64,000 nt of DNA, from assembly GCA_934278925.1 (NCBI GenBank), contig CAKQWJ010000002.1, forward strand, positions 77,276 to 141,275, in the 5' to 3' direction. This DNA comes from an uncultured Clostridia bacterium (lineage in GTDB: Bacteria; Bacillota; Clostridia; Peptostreptococcales; Anaerovoracaceae). Under the pieces are notes generated by a model. It searched no databases and was not told where the DNA came from. It worked only from the letters and a program-made list of their open reading frames with translations. Position 1 is the stretch's first letter, and the number at the start of each line of letters is the position of its first letter. Shown here in pieces: positions 9,196 through 17,330 of the stretch. The position numbers and the translations under genes are program-made.

Positions 9196-9834
9196 TTACC
9201 GGTCGCCGGAGCGAGCAATCAGCAGCGTTCCGTCCTGAACATGAATCTCCACCGTATCTTCCTTGAATTCATTGCTCACTCCCAGAGTGGAAGCTCGTTC
9301 CAGTGAGGCGCCGGTCAAATCGTATTTGGCACCGCAAATATCGATTCCGGAAGCCTCTGCATTCAATGAAACGAGGCCGAAATACTTATACCGCGCGTCT
9401 CGCTTCAAGGTACATTCGGAATCCTTCAGCAGCTCCATTCTATTTTTGCCGTCGATGAATTCCATGCGTTCAAATGAGCCGTAATATTTGTCCAGAAGGC
9501 CGATATTTCCCATGGTATGATCCAGCCGGCCGCCCATGCCGCCAAGAAGGATTACGTTCCGAAAGCCCTTCTCCAGGGCGTGGGCCAACGCCGCCTCCGT
9601 ATCAGTAAGATCCTTCTCCGCCGGATAGGTGATGTAGATACAGTCGAAATCTTCGTCCAGGGTGGTGGAGTCGAAATCGCCGATGACGCAGTCCGGCTGC
9701 AGTCCGAACTCCCGAGCGCGGTTCTGGCCGCCATCCGCCGCGATGATGTAATCCGCCGATTCCGCCAGCTCCTGAGCCATTTCCGAGGTGACACATTCCA
9801 TGTAAGATAATAGGATCAAGCAGGTATTTTGCAT
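9196..9834 (-). CDS. thiN: Thiamine pyrophosphokinase
   Basis: Transfers pyrophosphate from ATP to thiamine, giving thiamine diphosphate, the cofactor used by IlvB and Dxs of this window. 212 residues from the chosen start. The family motifs are visible: AADGGQNRAREFGLQPDCVIGD, then GDFDS, YPAEKDLTDTE and LGGMGGRLDHTMGN. The frame extends 36 codons further upstream, but the ATG at 9834 has the RBS AAGGAG at 9842-9847 and gives the usual family length. Convergent with pheT, divergent from the DUF975 gene. Confidence 0.93.
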   Translation of the reverse strand: MQNTCLILLSYMECVTSEMAQELAESADYIIAADGGQNRAREFGLQPDCVIGDFDSTTLDEDFDCIYITYPAEKDLTDTEAALAHALEKGFRNVILLGGMGGRLDHTMGNIGLLDKYYGSFERMEFIDGKNRMELLKDSECTLKRDARYKYFGLVSLNAEASGIDICGAKYDLTGASLERASTLGVSNEFKEDTVEIHVQDGTLLIARSGDR

Positions 9835-9921
9835 GATGTTCTCCTTTTCGCTTTTACTTGATATTTTATACCATTTATTATAAAATATCCGATAGTCTAT
9901 TTGCAAATGAAAGGAATTGAA

Positions 9922-10749
9922 ATGAGCGAAGAACAGAAACAATCTTATTTCAGAATTCGAACGAATCCCATGCGAATTCGCCAGGCCGCTTCCATGAACC
10001 TGAACGGCTACTGGTGGATTTATTTCATCGGGATTTTCGTATATTACTTTTTCTCGGATATATTGATCAATATCGTCAGCCGCTACTTCCCGTCGGGCTA
10101 CATGGTCATTCCCATGTCCAACCTGTCGGAGGAAATTCAGAAGTCCGTGGCTATGCCGCAGATTCCTGTGGTGCTGTTTTTCTACGTACTGCTGATGAGC
10201 GGTGCCTTTGAGCTGGGGCGAGCGGTGTACTCCCTGTCCGCGCTACGGAATCGGCTGGTGATTCCGAGACTGGTTTTCGAGGGATTCTCCGTATACTTCC
10301 GGGCGACCGCAATCTGCATTATCCGGTACCTGCTGACCGCCTTAGGCTTCATGTGCTTCTTTTTCCCGGGAATCGTGGTGAATTACGCCTACAGTCAGGC
10401 GTACTATCTCCTGGCAGAAGATGAGAAGCGGAGCGTCATCGACTGCCTGCGGGAGAGCCGCCGGATGATGGTGGGTAACAAGCTCACCCTGTTTCGGCTG
10501 GATCTGACCTACTTCTTTCTGGTTTTCGCCAGCTATCTTCCGTCCTATATTTTGGTGGGCAACGGCGTGGTAAGCGTGGACGGGATTAATGGAATGCTGA
10601 CTTTCTACCTGCTGCAGATTCCGTACTTCATGGCCATGAGCAGCTTCTGCATGGGCCGAACGGTATTCTACGAGCTCCTTCGGTTCGGCAGCTTCAAGAA
10701 TTTCAAATACCGAGGAGAAGACTTCTTCCGCGAGATCGGTTCGCTTTAG
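9922..10749 (+). CDS. DUF975-family membrane protein
   Basis: 275 residues with about five to six hydrophobic segments. The N-terminal soluble piece contains NPMRIRQAASMNLNGYWW, and the middle has FFPGIVVNYAYSQAYYLLAED followed by CLRESRRMMVGNKLTLFRLDL, the pattern of the DUF975 family common in Firmicutes. The function of the family is unknown. Start chosen at ATG 9922, preceded by AAAGGA; earlier TTG and ATG codons at 9901 and 9907 lack a site. Single gene between thiN and the RluA-type gene. Confidence 0.75.
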   Translation: MSEEQKQSYFRIRTNPMRIRQAASMNLNGYWWIYFIGIFVYYFFSDILINIVSRYFPSGYMVIPMSNLSEEIQKSVAMPQIPVVLFFYVLLMSGAFELGRAVYSLSALRNRLVIPRLVFEGFSVYFRATAICIIRYLLTALGFMCFFFPGIVVNYAYSQAYYLLAEDEKRSVIDCLRESRRMMVGNKLTLFRLDLTYFFLVFASYLPSYILVGNGVVSVDGINGMLTFYLLQIPYFMAMSSFCMGRTVFYELLRFGSFKNFKYRGEDFFREIGSL

Positions 10750-10785
10750 GAGTTCTTATAAAAAAAGAATTATCGCGTATATGAG

Positions 10786-10819
10786 AAAACGAGCCCGATT
10801 AATGTTCGGACTCGTTTTT
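10786..10819 (+). terminator. Terminator after the DUF975 gene
   Basis: AAAACGAGCCCGA (10786-10798) pairs with TCGGACTCGTTTT (10806-10818) with one C-A mismatch, followed by T. The 3' arm encodes the last residues of the convergent pseudouridine synthase gene, so the hairpin is embedded in that coding end. Confidence 0.75.
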
Positions 10820-11710
10820 GATTTCCGTGATGCATCTTTGGATGTCTTCCGGCAGTTCGGAGTGAATTTCCAACGGCTCGTGGCTCATGGGATGCAGAAA
10901 CTTCAAATAACAGGAGTGAAGCGCCTGCCGCTGAATATGAGAATCTGCTCCGCCATACAGCTCATCACCGGCAATGGGATGGCCGATGTGGGACAGGTGG
11001 ACCCGAATCTGATGGGTTCTTCCCGTATGAAGCGTCAGCTCCACCAAAGTGTACCGGTCTCCGAAGTGCTCCAGGACCCGCACATCCGTCACCGCATCCT
11101 TCCCGCCTTCCGCCATAACACTTCTTTGCACCTGATCCTCATAAGGACGGCCGATGGGCAGGTCGATGGTGAAGAAATCTTCTTTCACATTTCCCAGCAC
11201 CACCGCCCGATACTTCTTCACCGTAGTTTGATTTCGCATCTGGTGGGAAATATCGTTCTGGGAATTGGCATTCTTCGCCACGATGACGATTCCGCTGGTA
11301 TCCATATCCAGTCGGTTGGCGAATCGGATCTTGAAGGATTGATTCGTATCGTGCATGTATTTCATGATACCGTTGGCCAGGGTATGACTGGGATGTCCCT
11401 TGGTGGGGTGTACCGTCACCCCCGGCTGCTTGTCGATAATCAGGATATCTTCATCCTCGTACAGGGGAGAGACTGGGATATCTTCCATGGGAAAATCACT
11501 GGTTTCCTCCGGAAGGCGAACCACGATTTCATCTCCCGCCTTGGGTCTTAAATATCCGGGAGACTGCTCTCCGTTCAAATCCACCAGCTTCTGAAACTTA
11601 ATCTTGGTTTTGAAGCGGCTGGAAAATTTAAAATTTCGTCGAAGGATTTGATTGATGGTCAAATCCTCCCGTTCTTCTTCCTCGGTTACCCGATGACTGT
11701 AATTTGACAT
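10799..11710 (-). CDS. RluA-family RNA pseudouridine synthase
   Basis: Converts specific uridines of rRNA or tRNA to pseudouridine. 303 residues: an S4-like N-terminal part (about 15-85, INQILRRNF to VVRLPEE), then the synthase core with catalytic Asp in NRLDMDTSGIVIVAKN and the later motif LTLHTGRTHQIRVHLSHIGHPI. RluD-like subfamily, exact target unknown. The frame extends to 11770 inside nadK, but the ATG at 11710 gives the normal N-terminus and has AGGAAT upstream; this start is moderately sure. Third gene of the leftward pepF-nadK operon. Confidence 0.9.
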   Translation of the reverse strand: MSNYSHRVTEEEEREDLTINQILRRNFKFSSRFKTKIKFQKLVDLNGEQSPGYLRPKAGDEIVVRLPEETSDFPMEDIPVSPLYEDEDILIIDKQPGVTVHPTKGHPSHTLANGIMKYMHDTNQSFKIRFANRLDMDTSGIVIVAKNANSQNDISHQMRNQTTVKKYRAVVLGNVKEDFFTIDLPIGRPYEDQVQRSVMAEGGKDAVTDVRVLEHFGDRYTLVELTLHTGRTHQIRVHLSHIGHPIAGDELYGGADSHIQRQALHSCYLKFLHPMSHEPLEIHSELPEDIQRCITEIKNESEH

Positions 11711-11739
11711 ATTTTTATTCCTATATAATTCCTCTGATG

Positions 11740-12555
11740 TTATAGAAGCTTGCTCTTCAGCTTCGTCCAATAGTTGTAATCGTGGAACCGGACCAGATGC
11801 AGGCCGGCGCCGGAACGATTGATGGTAATTTTCTGCACCTCTTCGTAGAGGTAGTCGAAACCGTCTACGATGATTTCCAGCGTGTCGCCGCAGCTCCGCT
11901 TAATCGGCGTCATGCACATGGTCATGTTGGCCGGGTAAAGGATGCTGGACCGGAAGCAGCGATATGCATTGGTGTTGGACGGTGCGATTGGGGTAATCTG
12001 CAGCGCATCCAGCTGCGGTGGAATGATGGCGCCGCCCAGGGCATAGTTGTAGGCGGTGGAACCCATGGACGTGGAAACAAGCAGCCCGTCTCCGTAGAAT
12101 TCCTGCACCAGGGAACCGTCGATTTCGATGCCCAGGTGGGTGAGGTGGGTGTGCGGTCCTCGAATGACGATTTCATTTACGCCACGAAGCTGATAGGTTC
12201 CGTCCACCGTATCGATAATCGCATCGATGGGCCAGATGTTCTGGAGGGTGTATTCCTGTTTCTCGTAGGAATCCAGAAAGCCGGAAATATCCTCCGGCAG
12301 AATTTCCTGGAAGAACCCCAGATGCCCCGTATTGATGCCGATAATCGGGCTGGTGGGAAAATCGCAGGCGTGCACCAGCCGCAGAAAGGTTCCGTCCCCG
12401 CCGATGCAGGTAATCAAGCCTACGGTCTCGTCGTAGGAATCCACGATGGTGTATCCTCGCTTCGTCACCTCATCGGTGAACTGCCGGCGAGCCTCGTAGG
12501 ATTTCGGCACGTCGTTTTGATAGATGTATATTTTCTTTCGATCCAGTTTCTTCAT
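11740..12555 (-). CDS. nadK: NAD kinase
   Basis: Phosphorylates NAD to NADP. 271 residues. The NAD-kinase signature GGDGTFL is at about residues 53-59, followed by GINTGHLGFF and the second conserved block GDGLLVSTSMGSTAYNYALGG. An AAAAGGAG site lies 8 bases before the ATG. It lies between pepF and the pseudouridine synthase gene with gaps of about 30 bases, so the three are probably one transcript. In many Clostridia nadK is next to tlyA instead; here that locus (54.7 kb) lacks it. Confidence 0.95.
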   Translation of the reverse strand: MKKLDRKKIYIYQNDVPKSYEARRQFTDEVTKRGYTIVDSYDETVGLITCIGGDGTFLRLVHACDFPTSPIIGINTGHLGFFQEILPEDISGFLDSYEKQEYTLQNIWPIDAIIDTVDGTYQLRGVNEIVIRGPHTHLTHLGIEIDGSLVQEFYGDGLLVSTSMGSTAYNYALGGAIIPPQLDALQITPIAPSNTNAYRCFRSSILYPANMTMCMTPIKRSCGDTLEIIVDGFDYLYEEVQKITINRSGAGLHLVRFHDYNYWTKLKSKLL

Positions 12556-12586
12556 CCCATTTTCTCCTTTTTACAGAGTATTTTCC

Positions 12587-14386
12587 TTAAATTTCCCGAA
12601 CCAGTTCATCCACCAGCTCGGCGAAGGTATTCAGCGCGCTTCTCACCGGTTCTTCCGTGCTCATATCCACGCCGGCAATCTTCAGCAGATCGATTGGGTC
12701 CATGGAATCCCCCAAAGTGAGGAACTTCCGGTAGTCTGCCACTGCCTCTGCCCCTTCCGTGAGAATCCGGTTCGCCAGCGCATTGGCTGCGGAATATCCG
12801 GTGGCGTATTGGAACACGTAGAAAGAGCGGAAGAAGTGGGGAATCCGTGACCATTCATATTGGATGAACTCGTCGGAATCCATATCCGGCCCGAAGTATT
12901 CTTGGTTCAATTTCTCGTAGGTGCTGTCCAAAAGCTCCGCTGTCAGCGGTTCGCCGGCCTCTGCCATCTGATGCGCTTTCCATTCGAATTCCGCGAACAT
13001 GGTCTGGCGGAACAGGGTGGACTTAAACTCGTCGATATAGAAATTGATGAGGTACTTCCGCATCTCCGGGGAATCTGTATTCTTCAGCAGGTAGTGGATG
13101 AGCAGTGTTTCGTTCACCGTGCTGGCCACTTCCGCCGTAAAAATAGAATGTTCTCCGTAGATATACGGCTGCGTCTTCCGGGTGTACCGGGAGTGCATGG
13201 AATGCCCGCCTTCGTGCACCAGCGTGAAGATGTCCTTCAGGGTACCTTTGAAGTTCATGAGAATGTACGGATCGCTGTCATATACTCCGAAGCTGTAAGC
13301 GCCGGAGGTCTTTCCCTTATTCTCCATAATGTCCACCCAGCGCTCTTCCAGAATTCCCTTTCTAAGGGTGGAGACGTAATCCTCTCCCAGCGGTTTCAGT
13401 GCCTCGCAAGCGATATCCACTGCCTCTTCAAAGGTATAATGCTTCTCCGGAAGGGACACCAACGGCGTGTACACATCGTACATGTGGAGGGAATCCAGAT
13501 TCAAGGCCTTCTTTCGAGCAGCGACATACCGATGCATTGCCGGAAGTGCCTCGTGAACGGCGTGAATCAGATTGTGATATACGCTCTCCGGGATGTTCTC
13601 CGGGGAGAGGGCGGCCGACAGGGCGGAAGAGTAGTTCCGCAGTCGGGACAGAATCACATCTTTTTTTACATTGTAATTGTACAGCGTGGAAATCGTATTG
13701 TTGTATTCCCGATACCGGCGGTACAGAGTTTCAAAAGCTTCCTTGCGAACCGACGGGTTCTTCGATTCCATCAGGGTGATAAAGTTGCCGTGGGTTAGCG
13801 GAATTTCCTTTCCGCAGGCATCCGTTACGGTACCAAAAGTCATATCTGCATCCGTCAGCATGGAGTAGGCTTCATCCGGTGCATCCAACGCTTCACTCAG
13901 AGAAGAAATGATCCGCTCTTCTGCCGCGGAAAGGGTATGGGGCTTGCCGCGAAGGATGGTCTCCAGCATATAGCGGTACAGCTGCAAATCTTCATTTGCT
14001 TCCACGAACTCCTCGATGCGGCCCTCCGGTGCGGAGAGAATCTCTGGAATGATGAAGGCCGTTTCCGAAGACAGCTGCGCCAGTGCCGACATGGCTTTGT
14101 TATTCATGCCGGTGTATTTGGAGTTTCCGTTGTCTTCATCGTGCTTCATTCTGGAATAGACGAACGCGTATTCCGCTTTCCGTGTGGCAGCCGTATACAG
14201 ATTCAATGCGTGCAGCAGCAGCTCCGGGGATTCCGTCAGGTGACCCTGAAGCTCCGAAATGGCATGTGCCTCTGCCAAAGCTTCTTTCAGATCGGATTCC
14301 CACTTGGATTCATCCGGATACATCTTCTCAATATTCCATTTATAGGAAGGGGCAATATCCTCCCGATTTTTAATTTCCTGATTCAT
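12587..14386 (-). CDS. pepF: Oligoendopeptidase F (M3B metallopeptidase)
   Basis: Cytoplasmic zinc endopeptidase that cuts medium-length peptides. 599 residues, the normal PepF length. The zinc motif is HEGGHSMH (391-398), with the third ligand expected in FTAEVASTVNETLL. The N-terminal helical part (about 115-185) matches the oligopeptidase F domain. AAAGGA lies 10 bases before the ATG. First gene of the leftward operon pepF-nadK-RluA-type; the promoter at 14437-14465 contains a perfect 18-base palindrome. Confidence 0.95.
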   Translation of the reverse strand: MNQEIKNREDIAPSYKWNIEKMYPDESKWESDLKEALAEAHAISELQGHLTESPELLLHALNLYTAATRKAEYAFVYSRMKHDEDNGNSKYTGMNNKAMSALAQLSSETAFIIPEILSAPEGRIEEFVEANEDLQLYRYMLETILRGKPHTLSAAEERIISSLSEALDAPDEAYSMLTDADMTFGTVTDACGKEIPLTHGNFITLMESKNPSVRKEAFETLYRRYREYNNTISTLYNYNVKKDVILSRLRNYSSALSAALSPENIPESVYHNLIHAVHEALPAMHRYVAARKKALNLDSLHMYDVYTPLVSLPEKHYTFEEAVDIACEALKPLGEDYVSTLRKGILEERWVDIMENKGKTSGAYSFGVYDSDPYILMNFKGTLKDIFTLVHEGGHSMHSRYTRKTQPYIYGEHSIFTAEVASTVNETLLIHYLLKNTDSPEMRKYLINFYIDEFKSTLFRQTMFAEFEWKAHQMAEAGEPLTAELLDSTYEKLNQEYFGPDMDSDEFIQYEWSRIPHFFRSFYVFQYATGYSAANALANRILTEGAEAVADYRKFLTLGDSMDPIDLLKIAGVDMSTEEPVRSALNTFAELVDELVREI

Positions 14387-14877
14387 AGTAAATCCTTTCG
14401 TATGTGTATAGTGAAATCCCTTGGGATATCCAGTTCAGTATATCATTTTTCCCGGGAAAAATTAACAGAAAAAAACGAGAGGGGGAAAAACGGAATGTCA
14501 TCTCACGCATTATGAAGTTCTCGTGAAGTGTTGTGCATTTCCGGCAATTCAGACTCAATCTGCACAACATTTTCGTCGAGACGATCGTTCCTTGCCGGTA
14601 ATTAGAGGAATCGTCAACAACAAAAGATTATCACATTAGAAATACCTCGGATTCTCTCGAAAAACCGTACTATTTTTACGTTAAACCCGTCGGAAGCACA
14701 GCCGTCTCACATCGGTTTGCTGCTTCGTCTTTGAAAGGTTATCGCAAAAAGCGGGTTCCGACGGCAATATGCATAACGTTTCACACCAACTTCACAATCC
14801 GACCCGGTGGCCACTCTAATTTCCGTTTTTTCCGGCGTTGACTGGTGTCCGCGTTCCAATCATCGCAATGGCGTTAA
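14387..14877. other. Intergenic region, left flank of prophage relic
   Basis: From 14387 to 14470 it holds the pepF leader and promoter. From about 14520 to 14877 I see no gene, tRNA or terminator. There are short inverted repeats only: TTGTGCA/TGCACAA at about 14530 and 14566, and CCGTCGGAA/TTCCGACGG at 14688-14696 and 14756-14764. No copy of the tRNA-Ser 3' end, expected at the left end of a tRNA-integrated prophage, is visible here. Confidence 0.5.
14437..14465 (-). promoter_or_regulatory. pepF promoter with palindromic candidate operator
   Basis: Read leftward: TTAATT (-35, 14460-14465), 17 bases, and TATACT (-10, 14437-14442) preceded by TG as an extended -10. The spacer is filled by ATTTTTCCCGGGAAAAAT (14445-14462), a perfect 18-base palindrome, in a typical repressor position. 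Confidence 0.5.
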
Positions 14878-15798
14878 AGGTGCATCCGAAAGAGCTATCA
14901 AAGCCTAGCGGCGGAGATTCGGAAGGATTTCAATGTATCGGCAAGTGAAGCAAAGCGACTGGTTCGAATCGAAATGGTCCGGGTACAGACACAAGCTCAG
15001 ATTGATTCGTACAAGGCGAACGGCTGGGAAGAGTTCGAATTCCTAGCATATGGCACGGCATCATGTGAAATCTGCAACGCACTGAACAAAAAGCACTTCA
15101 AAATATCGGATTTTCAACCGGCGGAGAATGCGCCGCCCATGCATCCGAATTGCAGATGCAGGACGGCGCCGTATGAGGATGAAGAAGAATATCAGAAATG
15201 GTTGGATTCGTTCGGAGATAATTCTGTAAAGTTTGCAAAGGATGACATTTTGAAAGATACAGATAGAGTTTATACGAAGTCAGAAATAGAGCAAATAGCA
15301 CAACGCACTTTTGAACTGGTGAATAAGTATGTTGACAACGAGAGCAAATGGAGCGGAAGAATCATAGTAGATGATTCTTTCGGAAGGTGTGCCAAGTTGT
15401 GGAATTGCGATATTGTAACGACAAGTAAAACATCCCCACATATGATACTTCACGAGCAGATTCACGCACATTCTATAAGTTATTATGATGTGGAGACATA
15501 CAGGGAAAATCATAACATTGAAGAGGCGAGCGTGCAATTACTAGCGCAAGAAATAAGCAAACGTGAAGGCATTGAAATTATTACTTCTCAATATGATGAA
15601 ATGGTTTCGTCCTTACGAGCTATCAGAAAGAAAATGAAAGTATTTGATAGTGATTTGGAGTTCGCAAAAATGCTAATCAAAATACCAGTTGTTGATAGGA
15701 TTGGATGGCTGGAAGAACAAGCCTATAATCACATGTTAAAAAATGGTACAATAAAAGAACTCGAAGAAATAAATTCACTAATAGAGAGGTTGCAGTAA
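14878..15798 (+). pseudogene. 5'-truncated phage minor head (MuF/SPP1 gp7-type) protein with C-terminal HExxH domain
   Basis: In-frame homology begins just after a stop codon (14875-14877); the ATG at 14974 has no RBS, so the head protein lost its N-terminus. From about 14890 the frame reads KSYQSLAAEIRKDFNVS and EAKRLVR, then (numbered from the ATG) CEIC at 31-34 and MHPNCRC at 56-62, the zinc-finger-like end of SPP1 gp7/Mu F head-morphogenesis proteins. After residue 90 the sequence is no longer head protein: it has HEQIH at 160-164 and EE at 183-184, the spacing of a zincin with a downstream Glu ligand, similar to ImmA/IrrE-type peptidases. Such C-terminal additions are known as MuF-linked polymorphic toxins of Firmicute prophages; toxin activity here is inference. 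Confidence 0.7.
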
Positions 15799-16013
15799 TG
15801 GAAGCTTACAAAGTAGCAAATAGAATTATGCATGATAAAAACATATCCGATGATGAATGGCTGCAGCTTCAAAAGGAAATACGGGAATTCCTCAAGACAG
15901 ACCCACCAGAAGATGAAAAATCTCTATTTTATCCACTAGGTTGTTTAGAAATCGTTGATATAATGTGCGACGGAATAGAGAGGAAAAGGAGCATTACACA
16001 TGGCGAAAGATGA
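15798..16013 (+). CDS. Small unknown protein overlapping the HExxH gene
   Basis: 71 residues, acidic N-terminal half and basic end, with no membrane span. Its ATG overlaps the stop of the preceding gene (TAATG), with GAGAGG upstream, so it is translationally coupled. I do not recognise a family. The position directly after a MuF-linked putative toxin domain is where an immunity gene would be expected, which is the only basis for that suggestion. The C-terminal 14 bases overlap the next gene. Confidence 0.55.
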   Translation: MEAYKVANRIMHDKNISDDEWLQLQKEIREFLKTDPPEDEKSLFYPLGCLEIVDIMCDGIERKRSITHGER

Positions 16014-16350
16014 TATTAATGTAATCATGTACAAGATTCTCAAATATCTGTACGAATGCAAGAAGTCTGGAATCAGACCAAGTGAAGAGGATATCGTGTA
16101 CAACTCCAAACTTCTAAACATTCCGAGGCTTTACTGGGAAGATGTTATTTTAGAACTGGGAGAAAAAGGCTTCATAAACGGCATCCAAAAAAGAACAACA
16201 AAAGATGGTCTAATTATCACATTTGGAGAACGGTTTGGAATTTCCATTGATGGGATGAAGTACGTTGATGAAAATTCAATGATGGCGAAAGTTGAGGAAG
16301 AGCTGGGAGCCGCATTCAAGGTGGTGCTATCCGCAATAATAGCACGCTAG
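16000..16350 (+). CDS. YjcQ-like phage protein
   Basis: 116 residues. A winged-helix-like pattern: helices at MYKILKYLYECKKSG and LNIPRLYWEDVILELGEKGFINGI, then strands ending in ISIDGMKYVDENSMMAKVEEEL. The end GMKYVDENSMMAK resembles the YjcQ family found in Bacillus and Clostridium prophages, whose function is unknown. RBS AAGGAG precedes the ATG, which lies inside the end of the previous ORF. Confidence 0.65.
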   Translation: MAKDDINVIMYKILKYLYECKKSGIRPSEEDIVYNSKLLNIPRLYWEDVILELGEKGFINGIQKRTTKDGLIITFGERFGISIDGMKYVDENSMMAKVEEELGAAFKVVLSAIIAR

Positions 16351-16414
16351 AAACAGCCGCAAAACGCATTTAAAAGCTCCACAACAGATTTCAAAATGAA
16401 TTATACCTTTGAAG

Positions 16415-16442
16415 AAAAATCGCTCATTACAGGGCGATTTTT
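16415..16442 (+). terminator. Phage-type terminator
   Basis: AAAAATCGC (16415-16423) pairs with GCGATTTTT (16434-16442) around a 10-base loop, with a further T after it. Separates the head-protein transcript from the scaffold gene. Confidence 0.8.
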
Positions 16443-16533
16443 TATATACCCTTTTTCGGGGATGTCCAAGCATTTATGACATTAAACTGTATGGATTATC
16501 GAGCATTGTGATATAAAACAAATGGAGGAAATT

Positions 16534-17037
16534 ATGTCAGAAGAGATGAACAATCAGAACACAAACGCAAACACTGAATCGAATACCGAGCCGAACACTC
16601 AGACCGAGCCAAAAGGCGGAGCGGAACCGGAAAAGAAGTATTCGGATGCAGACCTTGATAAAATCATCGGTCAGAAGTATGCAAAATGGAGCGAAAAGAC
16701 CGATAAAGCTATTGAGGATGCCAAAGCGGAAGCGGTCAAGCTGGCGAAAATGAACGCAGAGCAGAAAGCCGCCTATGAATCAGAGCAGAAGGACCGGAGA
16801 ATTGCGGAAATGGAAGCACAGCTTCAGAAAATCGCACTGGGCAAGGTTGCCGGTGAGATTCTCAAGGAGCAGGGCATGGATGCTACACAGGATATTCTGG
16901 ACATGGTCGTAGGTACAACCGCAGAGGACACAAAAACACAGGTGGAAGCGTTCGTGAAGCTGGTCAATGCACAGGTGGAAATCCCCTACAAAAAAAGCCC
17001 TGCACACGCAGGGCATGGCGGAGAGAGGGGGATTTGA
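16534..17037 (+). pseudogene. Phage scaffolding protein (DUF4355-like), 3' end replaced by tRNA locus
   Basis: Starts MSEEMNNQ with a low-complexity Asn/Thr/Glu/Pro stretch (about 5-35), then YSDADLDKIIGQKYAKW and a long charged coiled coil, the layout of capsid scaffold proteins of siphophages. Residues to about 148 (VNAQVE) look like phage protein; the remaining codons run through the tRNA-Ser terminator (16990-17014) and into the tRNA gene itself, so the frame is an accidental fusion at the junction. GGAGG at 16524-16528 fixes the ATG at 16534 over the one at 16522. Confidence 0.8.
16990..17014 (-). terminator. Terminator of tRNA-Ser
   Basis: GCAGGGC (17014-17008 on the minus strand reads GCCCTGC) pairs with the arm at 16997-17003 around a 4-base loop, followed leftward by a run of seven U. 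Confidence 0.85.
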
Positions 17038-17107
17038 ACCCCCGCACGGGAATTACCCGCCTGCTGGTATTCGAAGCCAGTCCCTTCAGCCTCTTGGGTA
17101 CCTCTCC
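17016..17107 (-). tRNA. tRNA-Ser(CGA)
   Basis: 92 bases with encoded CCA (17016-17018). Acceptor GGAGAGG pairs with TCTCTCC, discriminator G as in serine tRNAs; D stem CCC/GGG; loop TTCGAAT puts CGA at the anticodon; a long variable arm (CGGG-TAATT-CCCG) and T arm GGGGG-TTCAAAT-CCCCC. The lowest anticodon-stem pair (31-39) is C-A rather than a Watson-Crick pair. It reads UCG. Prophage remnants abut its 3' end. Confidence 0.93.
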
Positions 17108-17129
17108 ATATTTCAATCATAGCTTTATA

Positions 17130-17158
17130 ATGTTAGCACAGGCGGAATCCTTTTGCAA
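17130..17158 (-). promoter_or_regulatory. Candidate tRNA-Ser promoter
   Basis: Read leftward: TTGCAA (17153-17158), 17 bases, TAACAT (17130-17135), ending 22 bases before the tRNA 5' end. Confidence 0.4.
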
Positions 17159-17270
17159 GGAGTTTTTGATATAAAACAATGTGACGACAAATGGATGGTT
17201 GTAAAAGTAATTTCACGGAACCGGGCGCGTGCGAAACCGCGGAAACCTTTTAAAATATGGGGCGGATTTC

Positions 17271-17299
17271 TTGAAACTCTTTTGTGAATATTATATAAT
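17271..17299 (+). promoter_or_regulatory. alaS promoter
   Basis: TTGAAA at 17271-17276, a 17-base spacer and TATAAT at 17294-17299. The leader before the alaS ATG is only about 25 bases, so there is no T-box. Confidence 0.75.
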
Positions 17300-17330
17300 G
17301 AAATGAATATTTATATATAGGAGAGATTCA

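Larger units (their letters stand above)
14878..17015 (+). mobile_element. Decayed prophage fragment at tRNA-Ser
   Basis: Contains, in phage structural-operon order, the C-terminal part of a minor head protein, a small ORF, a YjcQ-like gene, a terminator and a truncated scaffold gene. The right edge lies against the 3' end of tRNA-Ser (17016), the standard integration point for tyrosine recombinases. No integrase, portal, terminase, capsid or tail gene remains. The stretch from about 15.2 to 16.4 kb is visibly richer in A and T than the flanking core genes. The left edge is uncertain. Confidence 0.8.

Noticed and set aside
14688..14764. Inverted repeat CCGTCGGAA/TTCCGACGG as possible insertion sequence ends
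   Set aside because: Only 9 bases match, no transposase between them and no target duplication.
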